A DNA stretch of 64,000 nt, from assembly GCA_030248215.1 (NCBI GenBank), contig JASANG010001881.1, forward strand, positions 496,001 to 560,000. The letters run 5' to 3'. The translations under genes were made by a program, and so were the position numbers. Source of the DNA: Enoplolaimus lenunculus (Eukaryota > Nematoda > Enoplea > Enoplida > Thoracostomopsidae). Positions 11,680 through 22,578 of the stretch are shown here, in pieces. Below the pieces are notes generated by a model, which saw nothing but the letters and a program-made list of their open reading frames with translations, searched no databases and had not been told where the DNA came from. Numbering within the stretch: the stretch's first letter is position 1; each line of letters starts with the position of its first letter.

Positions 11680-11845
11680 AGCCAGTTTTGTGCAATGCGC
11701 AAAAGTTAGCGAATACACAACAATCTGTATGCAAATTTTCTTTTCAAAGAAGAGTCACATTTCTGTTCTTAGAAATAACATGAACAAATTAATGATGGAA
11801 AGTTGTCGAAAATACGTATGTGGAGTATTCCAGCTTTAATATATA
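11680..11845. repeat. Repeat K (conserved AAAATACGTATGTGG 3' block)
   Basis: Shares GCGAATRCACAA, TGCARATTTTCTTTTCA and the terminal block AAAATACGTATGTGG..TTCCAGCTTTAATAT with copies at 56.2-57.2 kb and 29.26 kb. The defined end at CTTTAATATATAG suggests a retroposed or cut-and-paste unit; class not determined. Confidence 0.5.
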
Positions 11846-12244
11846 AATTTGGGCATTATGTAACAATTTACCAACCTCCGCCGGACAAGGAAACCAGCCC
11901 TCGGCCACGAGCTGTCGCATCAGCCACTCGGTGCCTTTCGCAAAATCTATTGTATCTGCCTTTGGGTACCTCGAATGTAAAATATAGTCAGTCTGCCCAC
12001 GAGCGATATATCACTCATTTCTGTACTTCAAGGACCATATAATACATATATTAGATGTATACGTGTGTTTGACGCAACACAGCATACGGTGAACAAGCCA
12101 GCCCACCACAAAACTGGCTCGTATCAAAACGCCAAAAAACAACCCAAATGATAAGTCTTCAAGTCACGTCGTCCTGATGAAATGCCATGAACGCGCCTAC
12201 CAAAAACAGAATATATTTCTGGCAAAATTTTTAAATGCAGAAGT

Positions 12245-12346
12245 AGGTTGCAGGGTTCCATCGGAATTCCGATTCCGGCTAAAATTCCGGCAAAATTTGA
12301 CTTTCGATTCCGATTCCGACAAAATTTAGTTCCGGTTGGAACCCTG
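12245..12346. mobile_element. Family M-like element
   Basis: Bounded by CAGGGTTCCATCGGAATTCC and GTTCCGGTTGGAACCCTG, with ATTCCGATTCCG hexamer-like words in between. Confidence 0.55.
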
Positions 12347-13002
12347 ATTGAACACAGTTTAAAGCTTCTATAAATTTGGAAGTATTCTGTTTCACACAAA
12401 GCTCGCTTGCAAATATACTTTTACATGAGATTTATTTTATTCTGAAATGAAATTGTGGCTGATCGCCGTCAAACGAAACTAACGAAAATAGGACAACTGC
12501 AAGCAGACAAAGACGGATGCCAGGGGAATGTTCCAGAGGACGCAACGTTTAAACTTCAGGCAATCCTGATAACAAAATAGATATTTGAAGAGGATTTGAA
12601 TTAACTGGTTGCTCATGTTCCTAATCGGGTTACGCAGGCAAATATTGAAGGCAGGAACATCGCGGGAAGCTTGGAAATTGTAAAGTGTAGCGGACTTATT
12701 AGACATTCAAAAGAAGTTAAGCATAAAAAAATTGCGGCCGTAATCCTGATGTACTAAATATATGTCGCAGGTCAATCTGCTATTCAGGTTAATTAGTAAT
12801 TAGCCTAGGACAATGTGCTATTCAGAACAAATAGCAGTTTGGCCTTGGCCAATTAGTAATGAGATGTAGCGAAAACAACACAGCGCAACTTTCACATTAA
12901 ATGTTTTAAATTCAAACACGACACTTTAGTTTGGGTGGGGTTTAAGGGGTGTCAGCGACACCTCTATATTTTTCAGGAAGTGTCGTTGACACCTAGGACC
13001 AA

Positions 13003-13386
13003 TGGCTGATCCATGGGGCTGCCACCCCGGCCGTGGCCCCCCCAACAGCATCTCGACAAAAACTATATAGTGTCAATTGCTGTTCTACGCTGTTTATTTC
13101 TCTGTTTTATACACAATAGTATAAGCACGCTTTAAAGTTTTGAACTCACTTTATTTGGCCCTGGAGTCATTTATGCGCTACATTTAGGGATAATAGACAT
13201 TTATGGACTCTAAACAAGGGTTTATGGACTCTACCCATTACGAATTCTTATTAGGGATACGGACTCCTATCAATTGGGACTCAAAATGGGGACCCCCTCT
13301 TAGTTGGGTCACTACAGTATGGGTCAACAATAAGTTTATTACCTGTGAAATTTTGCCCCCCATTTTGAGATCCTGGATCCGCCACT
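13003..13386. mobile_element. MITE family D with nested repeat P
   Basis: Ends TGGCTGATCCATGG and CCTGGATCCGCCA; outer parts nearly match 35383-35548 (CACCCCGGCCGTGGCCCCCC, TTTTGAGATCCTGGATCC). The middle (about 13130-13325) is an insertion of repeat P (GACTCAAAATGGGGACCCCC...GTCACTACAGTAT). Confidence 0.6.
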
Positions 13387-13641
13387 GCCCAGGACCAACC
13401 TTCTACATGTCAGTTCTGGATACGACCCTGTAAAATAGACATACTTACAGTACAGAGTCAAGAAACTAATTGAATTTATAGCCTCTCGAAATGAAACCTT
13501 GGCTACGATTTTAGCATGCAGAATTTCGTTTCGATAGGGTATATTCTCGTAGAAACTAAAATTTTTCGGTTGGAATCACAGGGCAGAAGTTTTGTAATTA
13601 TTTTCCTCCTGATCCTTCTCAACATTCCTTCATAGTTTTTG

Positions 13642-13831
13642 GGCCCATGTTACTTTTAGGGTCGTCGCGGTTTGTGGTGGGTCTGTAAAAGAGTAGGCTT
13701 ACATTCTAGACTACGTTTTTTGCTTAGGCTTAGGCTTACGCTTAGGCTTAGGAATCCGCTTTTGCAACGCTTAGGCTTAGGCATAGGATTACGCTTAATC
13801 TACTGTTACGGCCCTAAAAGTAACATTGGCC
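13642..13831. mobile_element. TTAGGC MITE, subfamily B (TTAGGC strand)
   Basis: Complete copy. Left end GGCCCATGTTACTTTTAGGG, right end CGGCCCTAAAAGTAACATT followed by GGCC. Three TTAGGC blocks separated by TTTTGCAACGC. Flanks share GTTTTTG on both sides. Confidence 0.85.
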
Positions 13832-14131
13832 GTTTTTGTATCTCTTCGTACTGGCGGATCAAAAACAAAATATAGCTGAGTAAAAAATTGCGTTTGGCTT
13901 CTCGTTCGCTTGCTTAATTGCTATTATATATTAAGTGGTCTGCAGTCAACAATTTCTGTGTCTGCCACTGTTCTCCCTTGAGCTTATCCCATGAGACAAG
14001 ACACAGAACCAGATGGCGATGGGAGAACCTGTAATTCTAAACCAGTAACAAAAAGAGTCGTTGGGCCAGCTAAAGGAAGCCATTCCTTATAACGAGTGGC
14101 ACCACCAGAATATCGTTTCGAAAGGGTAAAT

Positions 14132-14280
14132 GGTCCATGTATAGAATGGGGCCGGATCGTTTTTCGAAGGGACTACAATAGAGTCAGTTTAAGCTTTAGA
14201 CTAATTTTTTGGCTTAGGCTTAGGCTTAGGCTTAGGAATATGCTTATACTACTGTTCCGGCCCTGTTCTATACATGGGCC
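14132..14280. mobile_element. TTAGGC MITE, subfamily C (TTAGGC strand)
   Basis: Complete 149-bp copy. Left end GGTCCATGTATAGAATGGGG, right end CCGGCCCTGTTCTATACATG then GGCC. Four tandem TTAGGC-type units. Flanks GGGTAAAT / GGGTATAA, a worn 8-bp duplication. Confidence 0.85.
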
Positions 14281-14909
14281 GGGTATAATCCTCATGTAAA
14301 AACATTATTAAGCGAACGTGAAATACTTCCTGGTACACTAAAATGTTATTCTAAATCTTGTAAAAGTGTCTACTTATCGTCATTTCAAAAATTTCAGCGT
14401 GAGATTATCTCCTTATTTGTTTCGTTGTATACTTCCATGCTTATAAGATCCTAATGGGTGTTCAATAGGCAGGTGGTCTAAACACAACTGCTATTAGCGA
14501 ACTCTTTAGGCAATAGGAAGGATACGTATACGCGTATGCAAGCCTCTGCGTCAAGGGACGTATACCGAGGGTCGGATCGAAATCCTTATGCTGGGGGAGC
14601 GAAAATTTCTGGGGAGAAACATACGACGATTTCACAGACTATTCAAGACAAGCAAAATTTTTCTAAAAGCGAACATCAAAACTTTGCTGGTAGTGGGGGT
14701 AGGGTGAACCCCGTTGGTTACTGACCGGCGTATACCAGAGCGGAAAAAGTATGCCGGATGCAATTCGAATAAACCAGATTTTGTACCGTAACCGGATAGC
14801 GAAAATAGGTTTTTTAATTTTTAGCATAACAACTAAGATGCTAAACTGTTGCTATAACGGATTTCTATGAAATTTCAATAGTCAAACATTAATGATAAAA
14901 GTATCAACT

Positions 14910-15062
14910 GTAATAGAGTACGCTTAAGCTTTAGACTAAGTTTTTGCTTATGCTTAGGGTTAGGCTTAGGTTTAGGTATAAACTCATTCTTGCGCTTAGG
15001 CTAAGGCTTAAGCTTTGAAATATGTTTATACTGCTGTTCCGGCCCTGTTCTATACATTGGCC
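14910..15062. mobile_element. TTAGGC MITE, subfamily C, left end lost
   Basis: Begins inside the subterminal region (TAATAGAGTACGCTTAAGC), carries TTAGGC/TTAGGT units and the spacer AAACTCATTCTTGCG, and ends CCGGCCCTGTTCTATACATT then GGCC. Confidence 0.75.
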
Positions 15063-15403
15063 CGAACTTTATCCATATTTTGAACAAAGGAAAAAATAAA
15101 CCAAACGCACCGTCCAAACGGGTGCCGACCCTCGTTAATTTCTCAATTTTAACTACTCGTCATCCTTTCAACCTCACAAACAGTGGCGGATCCAAAAATT
15201 TCTGACCGAAGACAACTGAGCGATAATATGAATCAAAGCTCACGAATGAGAAATAAAACATAATTTTAGTGCTAAATCATAAAAATTGATTTTAATTTCT
15301 GTTGGGGGTGTGGGACTCATTGCCCCCATTTGGCTCCGTCAATGCTCAAAACGATACACCTCAACCAATGACGGAATAATACATGACGTACACAATGCTT
15401 ACT

Positions 15404-15557
15404 GGCCCGTAGCCAGCGCACCTTACTAGGAAGGAGCCAAAAAATTTCAGGTGGGGCATTCAAGGGTTTTCAACGACTTACAAGCAAGATTGAAAATTTT
15501 CTAAGGGGTCAACAATTTTCCAGGGGGGGCTGAGCCCTCCCCCCTTGGCTTCGGGCC
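15404..15557. mobile_element. MITE family E
   Basis: Left end GGCCCGTAGCCAGCGCACC, conserved core GGGCATTCAAGGGTTTTCAA, CGACTTACAAGCAAG and GCTGAGCCCTCCCCC, right end CTTGGCTTCGGGCC. Confidence 0.65.
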
Positions 15558-16990
15558 AACAATAGAAATACGTTCATACGTAGCACCATTCCGCATAAGT
15601 CAGATGTGTATATGCCTTAAGGTATCCAGTGCCTTCAGAGAGGCTCAGCCCATCCCTTTAAAAGTATTCGTCCCTGGAAACGTTTTAGCATCGCTTCGAA
15701 GTCTTCGGAAATCAACCGAACGCCCATTCCAAAATTGTTTTCACCTGGGAAGGTGGGACGGACGGGCAAAGTGATATATTTGCCCCCCTATGTTAAAAAA
15801 CCTTATTTGAGGTAATTAGAAACAAGCGACTGCTACAACATAAAATAAGTAAAATTCACGAGAAAATAAACTAATTAATTTATGTTTTACAACGGAAAAA
15901 TATAAAAATCAACATAAAATCACTCAAAATCTGTTAACTTTTCGTTATAATTGAATTACTGATATTGTAGTGGCGTTAAAATGAGGCAAATTTTTTTTAC
16001 GTTAAAAATATTATTTCAAATTTAAATTTTGATACAAATAAATTAATTTCGTCCAAAATTTAAAAAAATATCTCAAAAACTACACGACGTTCAAATAACG
16101 AAATGATATCATCGAATTGTAATAGAACGTCAAACTATAATACCAGCATCGCAACTGCATATGATGACTTGTAACCAAATTCTTGGCAAGAAACATCTAC
16201 GTGATTATACCCTAATTATTCAATCCGACCGCCCCCCCCCCAATTATACCACACATCGCCCGTCCGAATTGTGGTCGAAAAGCCTAAAGCCATCTGTGAC
16301 TGGAATTTATTATAAAAATACTAAAAATTACATAGCTAATATTTACACAAAAATACTCATTTGTTAAGCATCTCTTAGACACACAAAAATGAAGCCTAAA
16401 AATGTAAACTCGTCCTCGTTGAAATGCTGGTTAAGCAGACGCAACCAAGCCACTTGGCCAGTCTCTGAGAAAAAACGAACCAATTTCCCCGACTGTGTAG
16501 ATTTTTCAAGTCTAAAGTTCACACATCAGCCTTTGTCTGTGTTGCGTTTTTAAACTTGACAATTTAGCTGAGTTGGCTGGTACCCGGCGCATCTGGTTAC
16601 CGGGACGCTAATACCAATTACTTAAATATATTATATGGTTTTGGTTATTTGTCTCAGTAAGCGTTTAATTATTTATGGACAAAAATAAAATCGTAGGACG
16701 GGAATATGCCCTCGTCGGACTGGCGGATCAAACGAGAGGGTCATCCCGGCCATGGCTCCAACAGATTAGCACAAAAATGACGTTTGGCTTTTGCACGCTT
16801 TGCTTGGGAGATTTGTTCCACAATGTCTTGTGGGGTGCCCCGTTTTAGAAATTTTTCGATTCGCCACTGTCGCATCTGGATAAGCTCATGACTTGATTGG
16901 TCGAAGGCCTAGGTTGGTACCGAAAAGAGGTAACAGTGGAGCTAAACGCCCAATCCCCTAGCCAGCCAGCTCAATATGATAGACGCAATT
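15558..16990. other. Non-coding stretch
   Basis: AT-rich DNA, a C-run at 16231-16240, and a worn family-D-like patch near 16680-16870. No gene or clear element end. Confidence 0.4.
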
Positions 16991-16995
16991 ACAAA

Positions 16996-17152
16996 CCCGT
17001 AGCCAGAGGAGATTCAAAGGCTCATCTCATCTTGGAAAAATTTTGCTCTCCTAGAAGTTTCAAACTTGCTTGTCTATCTTCGTAAACACTTGTATGCCCA
17101 TCCTAAAAATTTTCCAACCCCACTAGCAAGGTGGTGACCTGACTACGGGCTC
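16996..17152. mobile_element. MITE family E, complete but diverged
   Basis: Left end CCCGTAGCCAGAGGAG, right end GTGACCTGACTACGGGCTC, inside GGAAAAATTTTGCTCTCCTAG and TATGCCCATCC, the opposite orientation to the copy at 15404. Confidence 0.55.
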
Positions 17153-17552
17153 CAAAAATTATTGGAGGGTCGCATGGTAAATGTACCAAATCTTTACAAA
17201 CAGGACAGATAAAAGTTATTCAGGATAGGCTTAAGGAGTATGGCTTCTTAGACTGTTTTGGACCTCAGCTAAACATGGGCCACTTGTAAGCGAAGCTCTT
17301 TTCCACTGTGGGGATTTCAAAAGCACCGCAAAACTTTGGCTTTGATCCCTATTGGGGATCATGAACCCAGTGCGATTATCTGTCAGAAAGTATTGCATCC
17401 GCCAATGGTACTGTCGCTACCCTACGCCGAAATCCGCAACCAACACCAGGGCTGCGGCTAGAATATCCAAGACCATCCCGCATACAATATTTCGACCCCT
17501 TTGTAACATAACACTCAGAAACGGAGCAGCTTATCTAAAAACAGGGGGCACC

Positions 17553-17704
17553 AGGACCTTAGCCAGCTCGCCATTCTAGGGAAGCTAAAATTTTTTAAGA
17601 AGAGCATACAAGGGTTTTCAATGACTTACAAGGAAGGTTGAAACTTTTCTACGGGGGCCAAAATTTTTCCAGGAGAGGGGCTGAGCCCCTCCATTGGCCC
17701 CGGG
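17553..17704. mobile_element. MITE family E, fragment
   Basis: Carries the family core CAAGGGTTTTCAATGACTTA and GGGGCTGAGCCCCTCC; left end CCAGCTCGCCATTCTAGG, right end worn. Confidence 0.5.
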
Positions 17705-18714
17705 GACGGGGGGCACATACGCAGGGCGCAATATATAAATTGCACAATACTCGCCGAGCGAAGCCAGGTAAAACCGAGCTAAGACACTGATCATAAGGCG
17801 TTAAATTTATTGAAATCGCATGAAAGAACGTTTTGGCCGGACCCTCCATTCATGGTCGGCGTTGGCATAGTCGCCCCCCCCAAACAGGTTCCAACGGAGG
17901 CCCCACTAAAATGTTTCACAGCTCCATAACTTCGTGGTCCACGTAAAAATTGTTGCTTTGCCAACAAGGGGGCCCCGCAAGGGTCGGTGCCACCCATTGG
18001 AAAAATTGGGGGGGAGGCGCTATCGCGAGCACTGCCCTCATTGGTGGAGCGGGGTGGTTACCATGGTATTGAGTATGACTTGCACTTAAAACAAAAAATA
18101 TGTTACAAAATTCACAAATGCAACTTACTTATTATTCCTTATTGCATTTTAAAAAAATAGCAACTGCAAACAACAAAAGAAAATAAAATACAAACCACTG
18201 CACTACAGAGTCACACGTCGTAACAGCAGTTTAAATTGCAGTCCTTGTATATGTGTAAGACATATTAACATAACTGTGCATAATAAAGACGTACACATAT
18301 ATTGGAATATGTATTGTGTGCATTAAGATGACGCCAGCGCTGAATATAAGGTAAGGATTCCCCATGGCAAATTTGCGTTGGTCAAAATTCACTTTTTGAT
18401 TTCCTAATAATCTCTTAAATGAGATTATCACCGATACTGTAGCGGATCGAATAAGAGGGGGCACTGATATTTATCTGGCCTCTCCAGAGGGTGCCCCCCT
18501 GTTATTTGGTTACGGACAGTTATTTATTTTTAACCCACAATCGCAATTATCCGTTGAATTAAACGTTTGTTTGTCTTGTGTCAGGACTCAAAATGGGGAA
18601 CACTCTTTTATTCTTCTGGCATCTGGGGGTTAATCGATTTAATAGAGTTCGTGAAAACTCAGACAGGGGTCAGACAGGTACGGCCGCAGCCTGAAATGAT
18701 TGACGAATGTTAAA
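17705..18714. other. Non-coding stretch
   Basis: No gene. Contains GC-rich, C/G-run-bearing DNA to about 18060 and repeat-P-like ends (GATACTGTAGCGGATC, GACTCAAAATGGGG) at 18430-18625. Confidence 0.4.
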
Positions 18715-18841
18715 ATGTAGATTAGCATATTCCTAAGCCTAAGGTTGAAAAAAGTGTAAGCCTGAGCAAAAAATATCCCAAAACTAAGTGTACTCTTCCA
18801 CTGCCATTAAACATTGGATAGTCGTAAAAGTAACATGGGCG
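18715..18841. mobile_element. Degenerate TTAGGC MITE
   Basis: GATTAGCATATTCCTAAGCC, AGCAAAAAAT, AAGTGTACTCTTCC and a right end GTCGTAAAAGTAACATGGGC related to subfamily B. A further worn patch of similar words follows at 18860-18935. Confidence 0.5.
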
Positions 18842-18953
18842 ACAAGATTAATGGAATTGTCTGGATTAGGTTTAGGCTCAGGTTTAGCTTAAGACTAATG
18901 AATAAGCCTAAAGCTTAAAGGTAGGAAAAATGAAATAGTCCAAAAGGCATCTT

Positions 18954-19107
18954 GGCCCATGTAAAGATGAGGGGTGGTACATTTTTCTGTGGGTCTGCAT
19001 TAGAGTAAGCTAAAGCTTTAGACTAATTGTTTTGCTTGGTTTACGCTTAGGCTTAGGCTTAGGAATATGTTTATAAAGCTGTTCTGACCCTGTTCTTTAC
19101 ATTGGCC
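18954..19107. mobile_element. TTAGGC MITE, subfamily A (TTAGGC strand)
   Basis: Complete copy. Left end GGCCCATGTAAAGATGAGGG, then TTTTTCTGTGGG and GAGTAAGC; three TTAGGC units; right end CTGTTCTTTACATTGGCC. Flanks GGCATCTT / GGCATATT: an 8-bp target duplication with one difference. Confidence 0.9.
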
Positions 19108-19300
19108 GGCATATTTTGCCTTCTATCAAATTAGCATTAGTGGAGAAGAACTGAATAAGTCCCATTCAACTGAAAGCAATTTTGCTAAAATGAACATATG
19201 TATTAAGGCATTCGCGAAATTCCGATTGGTATTGTGCATTTATTCAGGGCCGAAACTTTGCCTAAGGTCCTCACAAAGCGAACCACCGGGGTGCCTATAC

Positions 19301-19514
19301 TTAACCCTTTCTCACATAAATATTTTCTATTTCTCCTGAGACCTACTTTTATGGTAGGATTCGAACTCCAGTGACTGGAGTGAGAGGCGTATACCATCAC
19401 CACTGAGCTATAGGAGCTTGACGCTCGAGCCCGAGGGGGCTCTCACGTCTTGTGGTGATTAGTAGTATGCATACGTGTTGCAATTACATGCAACTCAATG
19501 TGAGAAGGGGTTAA
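19301..19514 (-). mobile_element. TTAA-flanked tRNA-like element, family F
   Basis: Begins TTAACCCTTTCTCACATAAA and ends AATGTGAGAAGGGGTTAA, an imperfect inverted repeat with TTAA at both edges. On the minus strand it reads TATAGCTCAGTGGTGATGG (A-box-like) and, about 40 bases on, GAGTTCGAATCCT (B-box-like). This copy lacks part of the region between the tRNA-like segment and the GAGTTGCC palindrome present in longer copies. Confidence 0.75.
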
Positions 19515-19894
19515 GATATAATGAATTCTCAAAGTGATTCTCGGGCAACGCGGTTTTAGGAGAGGTATGCTTTTGATATCAGCGGCGCCGGAAGCAAATT
19601 AATATTGGGCGGCTCAATGGTAGTAAAATGGTCGAATGCTGAAGAGTGTTATTTTGCAAGCATTTTCGTGAAAGAATGTGACAAACACGATGCTTCAACA
19701 AAACGAAACATTTATTTCTGAAGGCTTTTTCGGGTTGGTTTGTGTCGGTTGAGCAGGTATTCAACTGTTTAATAATGTGAGCCCTGAGCGGTATTGGGTG
19801 GCTGAGCCACTAATCTAAACATCGGTAGGCAAGTGTCCGACGTGTACCTCGATTCCCGGCACATCCTATTTTAGCAAACAAGCTTAGAAGGGCG

Positions 19895-19970
19895 AAACCT
19901 TTTTAGGGAGAGCCAAAATTTGTTTCACGCAGCTGAACCCCATACCTTTGGCTCTCCGTTGGCTACGAAC
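19895..19970. mobile_element. MITE family E, fragment
   Basis: Carries AGCCAAAATTTG, the GCTGAACCCC core and the end TTGGCTACGAACC, related to GGCTACGGGCC. Confidence 0.35.
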
Positions 19971-20086
19971 CTGTGTTTCGACCTCGACCATAAACAAATA
20001 GCAAACGCGGATGAAAGATTAGCTTTGGGGGTGCTCGATAGCCAGCAGCGAAATTAAATGCAGTATTTGAATTAGTATACGGTATT

Positions 20087-20257
20087 GGCCCATGTTGACG
20101 GGGGCATCGTTTTCAGATAAGACTTCAATGGAGTATTAAAGCTTCAACTTTAGACCAGTTTTTGGTTAAGTTCAAGCCTAACTTTATGCTTATAGGCCTT
20201 AGGGTTCTTAGAAATATACTTATATTACTGTTTACACCACTCAAAGTAACACTGGCC
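20087..20257. mobile_element. TTAGGC MITE, subfamily B, array eroded
   Basis: Left end GGCCCATGTTGACGGGGGC, right end ACCACTCAAAGTAACACTGG then CC. The internal hexamers are nearly lost (GGCCTTAGGGTTCTTAG), showing an old copy. Confidence 0.65.
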
Positions 20258-20734
20258 AGAATTTCAGTCTATGTTTACTTTTAACCTAAACGGATCGTAA
20301 AAAATAGCGTAATCTTACACGGAAAACGGAAATTGAAGTATAAATAGTTTTAAAGATTTTTTATTTTTCTGCCAACACCATTGAAGCATAAAATGTTCAC
20401 CGGCAATGCAAAAAAATTGCGGATGCACTGAAATTTTAAAGATTTTGGAAGGATTTTGTATAAAATATATTTTATACCGTATAATTGTAGCACATCTGTA
20501 AATAAAAACTACGAGATATACACATGATTTCTTACTAATTTTGAGTATAACAACCGAATTTCTAGTGTTTCTGTAACGGAAATGAACGCCAATTTTTACC
20601 GGAAACGAAAACAGATATCCGATTACACACGGATTTTAGCGGCCTAAGAAGTTTACTAAAATCTAAGAAATATACTTTTGATTTTAATACCTAGTACGTT
20701 GCTATGAATAAAAGGGTCAATGTATTGAACAAAG

Positions 20735-20859
20735 CAGTAACAGTAGTATAAGCATATTCTAAATCGTACGCCTGCGCAGAAATTCGTCTAAACCTTTAAG
20801 CTTACTACTCTATTGCAGTCCCGTAGAAAAACGTTCCGCCCCTGTACTGTACATGGGCC
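20735..20859. mobile_element. TTAGGC MITE, subfamily A, truncated
   Basis: Starts ACAGTAGTATAAGCATATTC, ends GTTCCGCCCCTGTACTGTAC then ATGGGCC. Almost no hexamers remain between the conserved arms. Confidence 0.65.
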
Positions 20860-21374
20860 ACACCCTGAACATTTAATTCTCACAAACATTTTAATTACGT
20901 TTGGTACTTCACTCGTTGAACTCACTGGGATATTTTGACAATATTTTCTCCCTGTAAAAACGTTTTGATGTAATTTGTGATAATTTTTGTATTTAAATTG
21001 AGTTAATTTGCCTCAAAGCATAAAATTCATTAATTGAGAATGGGTATGGGAATTCAATGCGGTATTCACTTTTTCAACGAAACTTTTAATATTTCACACG
21101 CCTTGCGTGGTACATTTAGTGTCGCCTTTCCACAATTTTCTCTGATTCTACAACTGAAGAATGCTTTCGGTGCCGTATTTCTCTGAGTTATATCCCATGC
21201 CCCCCCCCCCGCATGGGACACTAAAATCGTCGATCTGACAAAATGTTTGCGCTAAAGCATAAAGCCTAAACCTAAGCCTAAAAGCAAACCCAGCAATATT
21301 GTTCAGTATCTGTTCATGCGCATTCACTCGCAGTAGTTCAGTTGGGCAGAGCTGACAACTATGACGGACGTGTC

Positions 21375-21646
21375 TTAACCCTTTCTCACATGAATATTTT
21401 CTATTTTCCCTGAGACCTACTTTTATGCTAGGATTCGAACTCCGGTGACTGGAGTGGGAGGCGTATACCATCACCACTCCGCTATAGGAGCTTGACGCTC
21501 GAGCCCGAGGGGGCTCTCACGTCTTGTGGTGATTTAGTACTATGTATACGTGTTGCAATTGTTAAACACGGTGCGATATTATATTATTTAACGTATATAC
21601 ACTGCGCTCAGTTGCCTATAGGCAACTCAATGTGAGAAGGGGTTAA
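21375..21646 (-). mobile_element. TTAA-flanked tRNA-like element, family F (full)
   Basis: TTAACCCTTTCTCACATGAA start, AATGTGAGAAGGGGTTAA end. Minus strand carries GTTCGAATCC (B-box-like) and an A-box-like segment. Near its minus-strand 5' end is the palindrome GTTGCCTATAGGCAAC. Also conserved is the hairpin GAGCCCGAGGGGGCTC beside the tRNA-like part. Confidence 0.8.
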
Positions 21647-22072
21647 TTACTGTGTCATGAGCCTTGTCTCAAAATTTGGATTTATTTCTAAGCAATTAAA
21701 TACTGAGTTTATAGAATAAATATAACATGGCTAAGATGTCTATTTACATCTAAAAATATACATCAACTGAAACTTTCTTCTGGAGTTAAACATTGCAACC
21801 AGCGAAAGTACACCAATTTCTGACGGGGCGAGCAGTATTTATTTTGAAACAACTACGAGAGCTGAGTAAGCGATAAGCTAAACGAAATTTTCGTGGTACA
21901 AAAGTAAAAATTTGTAAAGTAGGAACCTTACCACGTTAACACAGTTTCTGATGGTGGGGGGCGCCCGGCCCCACATTTCTCGATTCCCCCTGATTGCAAT
22001 AATTTGCACATTTATAACAACCTTATTGATTTATATAATGAAAATTACTAAATTTAAGCTGAATCTAAGACA

Positions 22073-22368
22073 CTCCTGTAGATCAGTTGATGCAACTTCT
22101 GAAGATCAGTTGGTGCAACTCCTGAAGATCAGTTGGTGCAACTCCTGAAGATCAGTTGGTGCAACTCCTGAAGATCAGTTTGTGCAACTCCTGAAGATCA
22201 GTTGGTGCAACTCCTGAAGATCAGTTGGTGCAACACCAGAACATCAGTTGGTGCAACTCCTGAAGATCAGTTGGTGCAACTCCTGAAGATCAGTTGGAGC
22301 AACTCCTGAAGATCAGTCGGTGCAACTCCTGAAGATCAGTTGGAGCAACTCCTGAAAATCAGCTGTTT
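22073..22368. repeat. 23-bp minisatellite downstream of the innexin stop
   Basis: About 13 units of CTCCTGAAGATCAGTTGG followed by TGCAA (23 bases), with a few point variants (GGAGCAA, CACCAGAACATC). It begins about 210 bases past the innexin stop on the gene's 3' side. The unit length is not a multiple of three, so it is not coding. Confidence 0.9.
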
Positions 22369-22578
22369 CATATGATACATAGTTTCATGTTCATTCAGGG
22401 TAATACACAAAGGCCACAGGAGATATAAAAGGTAAATACCACCGAATGACTTAAAGACAAAGTTTGTTAAATCTCGTAGGCTGATAGGCTCGTTTACAGC
22501 AGCCTTTGCAGTTACAATTGAACTTATAACCTCCCGAAATAGAAATCCTGCCTACGTTCCTGTATATGCTCACAATTG

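Noticed and set aside
22073-22368. CRISPR-like or coding repeat
   Set aside because: Contiguous 23-bp units without spacers; unit length breaks any frame.
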